DNA of 64,000 nt, taken from NCBI RefSeq assembly GCF_001529295.1, contig NZ_LLWK01000037.1, positions 434,001-498,000 on the forward strand, written 5' to 3'. Below the pieces are notes generated by a model that worked only from the letters and a program-made list of their open reading frames with translations, ran no database searches and was not told the DNA's origin. Each line of letters begins with the position of its first letter. Position 1 is the first letter of the stretch. The position numbers were made by a program, and so were the translations under genes. This stretch comes from Flavobacterium sp. TAB 87 (GTDB lineage: Bacteria; Bacteroidota; Bacteroidia; Flavobacteriales; Flavobacteriaceae). Of this stretch, positions 44,640 through 51,973 are shown in pieces.

Positions 44640-44787
44640 ATTATTTCCTTTTAAATTTTAGTATACGCTAATTTAAGCATTTGTTTTTAGAGAAATTACT
44701 CCATTCGAATGAACTTTAGCTTTTCTAACCTGTAAAAAGCCCCCTTTTAAATACAAAATCAAAACAATATAAATAATTTAAAAATTG

Positions 44788-44795
44788 TACTTTTG
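44788..44795 (+). promoter_or_regulatory. putative promoter -7 box of map
   Basis: TACTTTTG matches TAnnTTTG and ends 20 bp before the map ATG (44816). Confidence 0.5.
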
Positions 44796-44815
44796 CCAAC
44801 TGAAAATACGAAATT

Positions 44816-45634
44816 ATGATCATAGTAAAATCACGTGAAGAAATAGAATTAATGCGCGAAAGTGCGTTAATCGTATCGAAAACATTGGGAATGATTGCTT
44901 CTGAAATTAAAGAAGGAGTGACTACATTATATTTAGATAAACTTGCTGAAGAATTTATTCGGGACCACGGAGCGGTTCCCAGCTTTTTGGGCTTGTATGA
45001 TTTTCCAAATTCACTTTGTATGAGTCCAAACTCACAAGTGGTACACGGAATTCCGAACAATACACCATTACAAAGTGGTGATGTAATCTCGGTTGACTGT
45101 GGTGCGTTTAAAAATGGTTACCATGGTGATCATGCCTACAGTTTTGAAATTGGAGAGGTAGCACCAGAAACCAAAAAATTATTACAAGTAACCAAGGAAT
45201 CATTATATATCGGAATTCGCGAATTTAAAGCAGGAAACCGTGTAGAAGATGTTGGAAACGCAATTCAAAAATATACTGAAAGTCACGGTTACGGCGTAGT
45301 TCGTGAATTAGTAGGACATGGTTTAGGACAAAAAATGCACGAAGATCCTGAAATGCCAAATTATGGTAAACGTGGTCGCGGTAAACTTTTTGTGGAAGGT
45401 ATGGTTGTCGCCATCGAACCGATGATTAATCTCGGTACAAAAAACATCAAACAGCACAAAGACGGTTGGACAATTACAACTGCAGATGGAAAACCAAGCG
45501 CGCATTTCGAACATGATGTGGCGTTAATTGATGGCAAACCAGAAATTTTATCGACATTTAAGTACATCTATAAAGCGCTAGGAATCGAAAGCGACGAAGA
45601 AGAGGAATTTAGAAGAGTGCCTTTGGTGGTATAA
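44816..45634 (+). CDS. map: methionine aminopeptidase, type I
   Basis: Map removes the initiator methionine from nascent proteins, using two metal ions. The 272-residue protein has the type I layout: metal ligands in VDCGAFKNGYHGDHAYSF (two Asp, near residues 97-108), the His in LVGHGLGQKMHEDP near residue 171, Glu in AIEPMINLG near residue 204 and Glu in HFEHDVALI near residue 236. No zinc-finger extension is present. In this window a repeat-flanked GxxExxY unit follows it directly. Confidence 0.96.
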   Translation: MIIVKSREEIELMRESALIVSKTLGMIASEIKEGVTTLYLDKLAEEFIRDHGAVPSFLGLYDFPNSLCMSPNSQVVHGIPNNTPLQSGDVISVDCGAFKNGYHGDHAYSFEIGEVAPETKKLLQVTKESLYIGIREFKAGNRVEDVGNAIQKYTESHGYGVVRELVGHGLGQKMHEDPEMPNYGKRGRGKLFVEGMVVAIEPMINLGTKNIKQHKDGWTITTADGKPSAHFEHDVALIDGKPEILSTFKYIYKALGIESDEEEEFRRVPLVV

Positions 45635-45645
45635 GTTACTTACTG

Positions 45646-45683
45646 TTTAACACAGATTTCACAAATTGTCACAAATTATTTAT
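45646..45683 (+). repeat. left inverted repeat flanking the GxxExxY gene
   Basis: TTTAACACAGATTTCACA and the following TCACAAATT-rich part match, in inverted orientation with a few mismatches, the sequence at 46053-46091. It ends right at the GxxExxY start codon. Confidence 0.75.
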
Positions 45684-46028
45684 ATGGAAGACTTTTATTT
45701 AAAAGAAGAAACATACAAGATAATTGGAGTCTGTATGGAAGTTCACAAAATACTTGGAAAAGGACATAGTGAAAAAGTATATGGAGATGCATTAGAATAT
45801 GAATTTAAAAAAAATCAAATTCTTTTTAGTCGCGAAGTAAAATTTAACATCGTTTACAAAGAAGTTATTTTGCCTAGTTATTATTTTTCTGATTTTCTAA
45901 TCTACGATCAAATTATTTTAGAAATAAAAGCAATCCAACAACTTTCAAATAGTGAGATAAAACAAACATTAAACTATTTGGCGGCCTCAAAAAAGAAAAT
46001 AGGACTACTAATTAATTTTGGAAGATAG
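45684..46028 (+). CDS. GxxExxY family protein (PDDEXK-like)
   Basis: A 114-residue protein from ATG 45684. It contains the family motif G-H-S-E-K-V-Y in LGKGHSEKVYGDALEYEF near residue 31 and, toward the end, DFLIYDQIILEIKAIQQLS, a D-x(n)-E-x-K arrangement like PDDEXK nucleases, then QTLNYLAASKKKIGLLINFG. The family is assigned to the PD-(D/E)XK superfamily but its function is unproven. The gene sits exactly between two inverted repeats and appears inserted between map and the methyltransferase gene. Confidence 0.88.
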   Translation: MEDFYLKEETYKIIGVCMEVHKILGKGHSEKVYGDALEYEFKKNQILFSREVKFNIVYKEVILPSYYFSDFLIYDQIILEIKAIQQLSNSEIKQTLNYLAASKKKIGLLINFGR

Positions 46029-46052
46029 TCTAAAGTACAAAAGAATCATTTT

Positions 46053-46091
46053 ATAATTTTATCTGTGAAAATCTGTGAAATCTGTGTTTAA
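46053..46091 (-). repeat. right inverted repeat flanking the GxxExxY gene
   Basis: In reverse complement it reads TTAAACACAGATTTCACAGA and continues TTTTCACAGAT, pairing with the left copy (45646-45683). It overlaps the start region of the methyltransferase gene, including its GTG codons at 46075 and 46084. Confidence 0.75.
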
Positions 46092-46842
46092 ATTAGTCCT
46101 TAATACCATTCCCCGTCCATTGCTTATTCGTTTAAGTTATTTGGCACGTCCTATAATTGCTTTGTCTTTAAAAGGAGATAAATTTACTGATCCTATCGAT
46201 GGCAAGAGTTTCAAGTCAATGTTGCCTTATGGATATGAAAAACAACGCAATAATGTGCTGTCGCCAAGTACACTTTCTTTGGAGCGCCATCGATTGTTGT
46301 GGTTGTATCTAAATGAACAGACAGACTTTTTTACAGCACCAAAAAAAGTATTGCATTTTGCGCCCGAACAAGCTTTTTATAAGCTTTTTAGAAATCAAAA
46401 AAACCTAGATTACACGACAACTGATTTATTTTCGCCTTTGGCGGATGTAAAAGCAGACATCTGTAATTTGCCTTTCAAAGACAATGAATATGATGTCATT
46501 TTATGCAATCACGTTTTAGAGCATATTCCAGATGACACAAAAGCCATGCAAGAATTATATCGTGTTTTAAAACCAGGTGGAATGGCAGTTTTGCAGATTC
46601 CACAAGACTTGAATCGCGAAGTTACTTTTTCAGATGATACAATTACTGATCAAAAAGAACGTGCGAAAATATTTGGACAATACGATCACGTGCGCATATA
46701 TGGGCGCGATTATTTTGATAAATTGAGAAGTATTGGATTTACGGTAATTGAAGAAGATTACACGAATAAAATTGCACCTGAACTGGTAGAGAAATATTGT
46801 CTAGCTAAAGGCGAAATAATTCCGCTTTGTTTTAAAAAGTAG
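46084..46842 (+). CDS. class I SAM-dependent methyltransferase
   Basis: A 252-residue protein from GTG 46084 (VFKLVLNTIPRPLLIRLSY, first residue read as Met); a GTG three codons upstream is also possible. The methyltransferase core has KVLHFAPEQAFY near residue 89, YTTTDLFSPLADVKADICNL and YDVILCNHVLEHIPDD near residue 140, then ELYRVLKPGGMAVLQIP. Position 1 (AdoMet glycine loop) reads FAPEQ instead of GxGxG, so binding may be unusual. The substrate is unknown. Both start candidates fall inside the right repeat of the GxxExxY unit. Confidence 0.85.
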   Translation: MFKLVLNTIPRPLLIRLSYLARPIIALSLKGDKFTDPIDGKSFKSMLPYGYEKQRNNVLSPSTLSLERHRLLWLYLNEQTDFFTAPKKVLHFAPEQAFYKLFRNQKNLDYTTTDLFSPLADVKADICNLPFKDNEYDVILCNHVLEHIPDDTKAMQELYRVLKPGGMAVLQIPQDLNREVTFSDDTITDQKERAKIFGQYDHVRIYGRDYFDKLRSIGFTVIEEDYTNKIAPELVEKYCLAKGEIIPLCFKK

Positions 46843-46898
46843 AGTTCGTTCGCAATCAAGACGTCCTCCACCAATATATTTCATTAAAATACATACCT

Positions 46899-46939
46899 AA
46901 AAAACGCACTCCAATTCATTAAATTGTAGTGCGTTTTTT
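46899..46939 (+). terminator. terminator of the methyltransferase gene
   Basis: AAAAACGCACT pairs with AGTGCGTTTTT, with an inner CAATT...AATTG helix, followed by T residues. Confidence 0.85.
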
Positions 46940-47022
46940 TTTAACTTTATTACAATTGAACCAAACACAAATACTAAATCGAAATTTTATTTGTTACATT
47001 TACTAAACTGCAAATCACAAAC

Positions 47023-48273
47023 ATGCTAAAGTATTTTACTAAAATCGTATTTTTTTTATGCTTATACTCTGCTACGGCACAAGTACAAACGGAAGTCGTT
47101 CCACCGTATAACATTAAAACAATTTCTTTTGTAGAAAATGAAATCAATATGACTCCAATTTTTGAATTGGGCTCGGATTTCAAAATTCAATTTGATGATT
47201 TATTCGGCAATGAAGCCAACTACAATTACGTAATTATTCATTGTGACTACAATTGGATTCCGTCTGATATTCCGAAAACAGAATATCTACAAGGGTTTGA
47301 TAATCAAAGAATTCAAACATATACCAATTCAGTCAATACCTTGCAGCTCTATTCGCATTATGAGCTTTCGATACCCAACCAAAATACACGTTTAAAAATT
47401 TCTGGAAATTACATTATTCAAGTTTTAAACGAAGATGGCGAGATTGTATTCTCAAGAAAACTCATGATTTACGAAAATCTGTCCACTGTTCCGACTCAAA
47501 TTAAAAGGAGTCGAGACATTAGCACGATCGATTACATGCAAAATGTGGACTTTGCAATTGCTTCTCAAGCGTTGACTTTTGAGCAGCCTCTGCAAAATGT
47601 AAAAGTAGTATTAATTCAAAACGGCAATTTCAACACGGTGCTAAAAAATATTCGTCCACAATACACAATTGGCAATGAATTAATTTACAAATACAATAAA
47701 GAAACGCAGTTTTGGGCGGGAAACGAATATTTATATTTTGAGAATAAAGAGATACGTGTAGCTAACAATAATATTTCGCGAATCGGTTTTGATAATGAAA
47801 TATACAAAGCGTATTTGTATACAAATGAGGCGAGAGGAAATAATCTCTATTCAAATTACCAAGATGTAAACGGAAATTTTGTGGTTAAAAATTTCAACTC
47901 AGTCAATAGTAGTATTGAAGCCGATTATGCTTGGGTTTATTTTAGCCTTTCTGCTCCTTCATTTCAAATCAATAAGGACATTTACATTACCGGAATGTTT
48001 AACAATTATATTTTATCGGCTGAAAATAAAATGGATTACGATGCTAAAAAAGGACTGTATGAGAAAGCTATTTTAATCAAACAAGGATTTACAAACTACC
48101 AATATCAAGTTGCCGATGCAAAGGGGATTATTGACACTGAAAACGCTGTCGATGGTAACTTTTATCAAACGGAAAACGAGTATACCGTTTTAGTTTATTA
48201 CAAAGCCAACAACGATCGTTACCAAAGAATTATTGGCAAAGGAAGCGCTAACTCCCTAAACATTACCAATTAA
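47023..48273 (+). CDS. DUF5103 domain secreted protein
   Basis: A 416-residue exported protein with signal peptide MLKYFTKIVFFLCLYSATAQ. The body matches DUF5103, a Bacteroidetes family: IFELGSDFKIQFDDLFGNEA near residue 45, YNYVIIHCDYNWIPSDI near residue 68, and in the C-terminal half VYFSLSAPSF, DIYITGMFNNYIL and YTVLVYYKANNDRYQRIIG. The fold appears to be all-beta. Function unknown; it is often predicted at the cell surface. No promoter with a full consensus was found. Confidence 0.82.
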   Translation: MLKYFTKIVFFLCLYSATAQVQTEVVPPYNIKTISFVENEINMTPIFELGSDFKIQFDDLFGNEANYNYVIIHCDYNWIPSDIPKTEYLQGFDNQRIQTYTNSVNTLQLYSHYELSIPNQNTRLKISGNYIIQVLNEDGEIVFSRKLMIYENLSTVPTQIKRSRDISTIDYMQNVDFAIASQALTFEQPLQNVKVVLIQNGNFNTVLKNIRPQYTIGNELIYKYNKETQFWAGNEYLYFENKEIRVANNNISRIGFDNEIYKAYLYTNEARGNNLYSNYQDVNGNFVVKNFNSVNSSIEADYAWVYFSLSAPSFQINKDIYITGMFNNYILSAENKMDYDAKKGLYEKAILIKQGFTNYQYQVADAKGIIDTENAVDGNFYQTENEYTVLVYYKANNDRYQRIIGKGSANSLNITN

Positions 48274-48314
48274 AAAACATTTTTCGTAATGGGTATGATA
48301 CAGCTTTTTTTTTG

Positions 48315-48322
48315 TAAGTTTG
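48315..48322 (+). promoter_or_regulatory. putative promoter -7 box of apaG
   Basis: TAAGTTTG matches TAnnTTTG and ends 30 bp before the preferred apaG ATG (48353). Confidence 0.45.
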
Positions 48323-48352
48323 CTGTATAACACTTATATATACGACTTTAGT

Positions 48353-48739
48353 ATGGTTACTCAAATAACAAGAGGTATAAAAATTACAGTTTTGACTAGT
48401 TTTGAAGGCACTTACTTTAAAAACTATAAGCTGCACTTTGCTTTTAGCTATATTGTTACTATCGAAAATCACAGTAAAGACTCAGTTCAACTTACTTCTC
48501 GCCATTGGGAAATCTCTGATTCTCTTAACGATGTGGAAGTTGTGGACGGAGAGGGTGTGATTGGAAAAAAACCAGTTTTAAAACCTGGCGAACTACACAC
48601 CTACAGCTCTGGTTGTTTGTTGGCTTCTCCCTTTGGAGCCATGAGTGGTTATTTTAATATGATTAATTTTACCTCTACTAAAACTTTTAAAGTTATAGTG
48701 CCTACTTTTAGACTTTGTGCTCCTTTTGCATTGAATTAA
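48353..48739 (+). CDS. apaG: ApaG family protein
   Basis: ApaG is a small beta-sandwich (fibronectin type III-like) protein, historically linked to Co2+ resistance and to apaH in enterobacteria; its exact role is unclear. From ATG 48353 the protein has 128 residues. Visible motifs are ENHSKDSVQLTSRHWEISDS, VVDGEGVIGKKPVLKPGELH and YSSGCLLASPFGAMSGYF, close to the family consensus. The open frame extends upstream to 48320, but that part overlaps the promoter. Its TAA shares TTAA with the PdeM stop on the other strand. Confidence 0.93.
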   Translation: MVTQITRGIKITVLTSFEGTYFKNYKLHFAFSYIVTIENHSKDSVQLTSRHWEISDSLNDVEVVDGEGVIGKKPVLKPGELHTYSSGCLLASPFGAMSGYFNMINFTSTKTFKVIVPTFRLCAPFALN

Positions 48740-49371
48740 TTTAAAGCAATTGCTATAACTTCTTCTTTTGTAATTGCATAAACTTGGTCGTTTACTGAAG
48801 GAATCAAGTAGGCATTTCCAGTAAATTCGCCAAATGCAGGAAAAATTAGCTGATTTGGTTTTCTAAAAAAGCAAGATAAACTTAGGAACTGTCTGCCCAA
48901 ACCTTTTAATTTTATCCCTGGATGAATGTGTCCACAAAAATTAAAAAGGCCTTCTTTTTCTGTGGGATGATGGGTAAGCAAAAAATCGTCAATAAGTAGT
49001 TCACTGTGAATTTCAATATTTAGTTCAGAATAATATTGACTGTCTATAATATCATGATTTCCTTCAACCAGAATCATTTGCTGCACATAGTTGCTTTTCC
49101 ATTCTACAAAGTAATTCCACTCATTATTGATCTTACTGTGGAATAGATCACCTAGAAATATCACTTTTTCAGGATTAAAAAAATCTAAAACTTTGCTTAA
49201 CCGCGAGAAATTTTCATAAATAGCTTCTTCGGGAATGCCTATTCCATTTTTTCTAAAATGCGCTACTTTGCCCAAATGGACATCCGAAATTAAAAGAATA
49301 TTCTTGTCTTCCCACAAAGCAACGCCCGATTGGTGTAAGGTAAAGCTTTGATTGTTTATTAGTATTGTCAT
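48736..49371 (-). CDS. pdeM: ligase-associated DNA damage response endonuclease PdeM
   Basis: A 211-residue calcineurin-like metallophosphoesterase. The metal-binding motifs are SDVHLGKVAHFRKNG (Asp, His near residue 30), FLGDLFHSKINNEW near residue 71, EGNHD near residue 98 and HHPTE/CGHIHPG (His) near residue 133 to 147. Members linked to the Lhr-like helicase are annotated as PdeM. It is the last gene of the repair operon: its ATG comes 3 bp after the helicase stop. It ends tail to tail with apaG, sharing 4 bp. Confidence 0.9.
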   Translation of the reverse strand: MTILINNQSFTLHQSGVALWEDKNILLISDVHLGKVAHFRKNGIGIPEEAIYENFSRLSKVLDFFNPEKVIFLGDLFHSKINNEWNYFVEWKSNYVQQMILVEGNHDIIDSQYYSELNIEIHSELLIDDFLLTHHPTEKEGLFNFCGHIHPGIKLKGLGRQFLSLSCFFRKPNQLIFPAFGEFTGNAYLIPSVNDQVYAITKEEVIAIALN

Positions 49372-49374
49372 ATA

Positions 49375-51834
49375 TTATTTCATGTAACTCGCGGTCATTT
49401 TCTTTATTCTTTCTTGCAATGTTTCGCTTGATAATTTTTCGCGAAGTCGATCTGTAATTATTGGAAAACTAAATGGAGTTGGCTTTTTGCATTGTTTCCA
49501 AATCAAAACTTGACTGTTGATTCGTTCTAAAGCTTGAAGCAAACGACCTTCTTCCAACTGATGCTCGAATGTTTCAGTGAAGGCTTGTTGCAATAATAAA
49601 TTATCTGGCTCGTAATCCCTAAAAACTTCAAATAATAATTGGGATCCACTTTGCAAATGTTTGGTTTTAATAGGCCTGCCTGGCATTCCGGTAAAAACCA
49701 ATCCTGCTATGACGGAAATGTCTCTAAATTTTCGGCGGGCCATTTCTGTAGCATTCAAACTTTTTTGCAAATCCTCATGCACATATTCTGAAGAGAACAA
49801 ATTATTGTCAAACACCGCTTCCATATCAATTTCTTGGTCAGAAAGCAATTCGAATCCGTAATCATTGTAGGCTAAAGAAAATGTAATGGGCGTCAATAAA
49901 CTAATGCGATAAGATAAAATACTTGCCAAAGCTTCGTGTACAAATCGACCTTCAAAAGGATAAAAAACAGCATGAAATCCTTCTCGCGTTTTAAAAGTTT
50001 CAATTAAAAATTCATCGGTATTGGGAACGATACTTTCTCTGCGCTGCCGTTCAAAAATAGGAGCAAGCGCTTGTAGCTCAGGAGTTAGCTGATCTGTATT
50101 TGCGGTGTACAATTCTTCCCGCAACAATTCGCTCATTTGCACCGACAATGCCATTCGACCGCCCATCCAACTTACAGTTCGCGATGCTTTTTTAGGATCG
50201 GCTTTGCGCACTAAAACCTGCATATTTTTAACCCGGTACAGTTCTAATCTTTTTCCGGCAAAAGTAAAAACATCTCCGGGTTGTAACTTGGATGCAAACC
50301 ATTCTTCGATAGAGCCGATGTAGCCACCACTTAAAAATTTTACTTGCAAGGAAGCGTCGCCAACGATTGTTCCTATTTGCATTCGGTGGTGCATGGCAAT
50401 AAAGCGGCTGTTGATTTTATAAAGTCCGTTTTCTTCGATTTCTACTTTTTTAAATTCATCATAAGCTTGCAAACTTTGACTTCCGTTGGTAATAAAATTC
50501 AAAATCCAGTTCCAGTTTTCTTTGGTTATGTTTTGATAACAAAATGTCTGTCTGACTTCTTCAAATATTTCATCTGGAAAAAAACCATCGGATACAGCTA
50601 AAGTATTCAGGTATTGAACCAAAACATCCCAACTATTCAGATACGGAATTCGATCTTCTACAATTGTTTTCGCCACTGCTTTCTTTAAAGCCGAAGCTTC
50701 AATTAATTCCATTGCATGCGTCGCCAGAAAATAAATAACACTTTCTTTGCCAGGTTGGTGTCCGCTTCGCCCTGCTCTTTGCAAAAACCGCGCAACGCCT
50801 TTTGGTCCGCCGACTTGTATGATCGTTTCAACCGGTGCAAAGTCAACGCCCAAATCTAAACTAGAGGTACAAACGACCACTTTTAATTCTTCCTGTCGAA
50901 TAGCGTTTTCCACCCATTGTCTCGTTTCGCGGCTAATGCTTCCGTGGTGCATTGCCATTTCTCCTGCAAATTCAGGGTATTTTTCTAGAATGGCCTGAAA
51001 CCACATTTCGCAAGCAGATCGAACATTGGTAAAAATAAGCGTGGTTTTGCTTTTCCGGATAATTTTTGCAACGGCATCGATTAAATGTAAACCCATGTGC
51101 CCACGCCAAGGATAAGTTTCCATTTTTTCGGGAATTATCGAAAGTACTTTTATTTTTTTATTGATATTGGCTTTAATTAAAACCGAATTTTGATACGCTT
51201 CTGAGTTTAACCCTAGCAAAACTTGCTGCGCCAATTCTAGATTGCCTATAGTTGCTGAAATTCCCCAAATGCGCATTTTTGGAGCAATAGTTTTTAATCG
51301 GGACAATGCCAATTCCATTTGCACACCACGTTTTGTACCTAATAGCTCGTGCCATTCATCCACGACAATAGCCGAACAATTGGCAAAGGTTTTTGCAAAC
51401 GCTTTTGAAGCCAACAAAAGTTGTAAACTTTCAGGAGTGGTTATTAATAGATCAGGCATTTTCTTCCCTTGCTTGACGCGCTCACTTTGAGATGTATCTC
51501 CCGAGCGAATACCTACCGTCATTTGTGTGTCTAAATCCTGAACAATTCGTTCTGCCGCTTGCTTAATTTCTACAGAAAGCGCGCGCAAAGGCGTGATCCA
51601 AATCGCCTTGAGTCCGGGTTTGTGTTTTGTTTTATAGTCGGGATTTTTTTTAATGTAATCAAGAACGATAGGAAACCACAAAGCGTAGGTTTTCCCGCTA
51701 CCAGTTGGCGCGTTTAACAAACCATTTTTGCCCTGCAAAAAAGCAGTCCAAGTTTGTGTCTGAAACGGAAAAGATTTCCATCCTTGTGTCTGAAACCAAT
51801 CTTCGGCAATAGTATATAATTCTTCTCTATTCAT
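49375..51834 (-). CDS. ligase-associated DNA damage response DEXH-box helicase (Lhr-like)
   Basis: An 819-residue superfamily 2 helicase of the Lhr-core type. Walker A is APTGSGKTYALWFP near residue 40; Walker B is VVDEWHELLG near residue 160; motif III SATIG near residue 195; motif VI is FLQRAGRSGHQPGKE near residue 350. The C-terminal half holds the winged-helix and Lhr-specific beta domains (FTFAGKRLELYRVKNM). It probably unwinds DNA in a repair process together with the ligase, exonuclease and PdeM. An unusual repeat-rich spacer of 139 bp separates it from the ligase gene. Confidence 0.93.
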   Translation of the reverse strand: MNREELYTIAEDWFQTQGWKSFPFQTQTWTAFLQGKNGLLNAPTGSGKTYALWFPIVLDYIKKNPDYKTKHKPGLKAIWITPLRALSVEIKQAAERIVQDLDTQMTVGIRSGDTSQSERVKQGKKMPDLLITTPESLQLLLASKAFAKTFANCSAIVVDEWHELLGTKRGVQMELALSRLKTIAPKMRIWGISATIGNLELAQQVLLGLNSEAYQNSVLIKANINKKIKVLSIIPEKMETYPWRGHMGLHLIDAVAKIIRKSKTTLIFTNVRSACEMWFQAILEKYPEFAGEMAMHHGSISRETRQWVENAIRQEELKVVVCTSSLDLGVDFAPVETIIQVGGPKGVARFLQRAGRSGHQPGKESVIYFLATHAMELIEASALKKAVAKTIVEDRIPYLNSWDVLVQYLNTLAVSDGFFPDEIFEEVRQTFCYQNITKENWNWILNFITNGSQSLQAYDEFKKVEIEENGLYKINSRFIAMHHRMQIGTIVGDASLQVKFLSGGYIGSIEEWFASKLQPGDVFTFAGKRLELYRVKNMQVLVRKADPKKASRTVSWMGGRMALSVQMSELLREELYTANTDQLTPELQALAPIFERQRRESIVPNTDEFLIETFKTREGFHAVFYPFEGRFVHEALASILSYRISLLTPITFSLAYNDYGFELLSDQEIDMEAVFDNNLFSSEYVHEDLQKSLNATEMARRKFRDISVIAGLVFTGMPGRPIKTKHLQSGSQLLFEVFRDYEPDNLLLQQAFTETFEHQLEEGRLLQALERINSQVLIWKQCKKPTPFSFPIITDRLREKLSSETLQERIKKMTASYMK

Positions 51835-51885
51835 TAATTGTCTCTAAATTGTAAAAATCCCTGTATCACCTCTTTATTCTATATG

Positions 51886-51927
51886 CTTCATCCTTCGTCC
51901 TTCATCCTTCATACTTCATCCTTCATC
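51886..51927 (-). repeat. six heptanucleotide repeats in the helicase leader
   Basis: On the plus strand CTTCATC occurs six times in tandem with two variants (CTTCGTC, CTTCATA). In the mRNA this reads GATGAAG. Surrounding sequence (51863-51970) is also nearly all pyrimidine on the plus strand, giving a purine-rich leader with several short AUG-started frames. Confidence 0.85.
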
Positions 51928-51973
51928 TTTCTCTCTATACTCTTTATTCTATTCTCTTTCATCCTTCTCCTCC

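Noticed and set aside
45684..46028. The GxxExxY gene as part of a toxin-antitoxin or defence system.
   Set aside because: There is no partner gene, restriction subunit or other defence gene nearby; only the repeats support mobility.
51886..51970. The heptamer repeats as a CRISPR array.
   Set aside because: Units are 7 bp in direct tandem without spacers; no cas genes are present.
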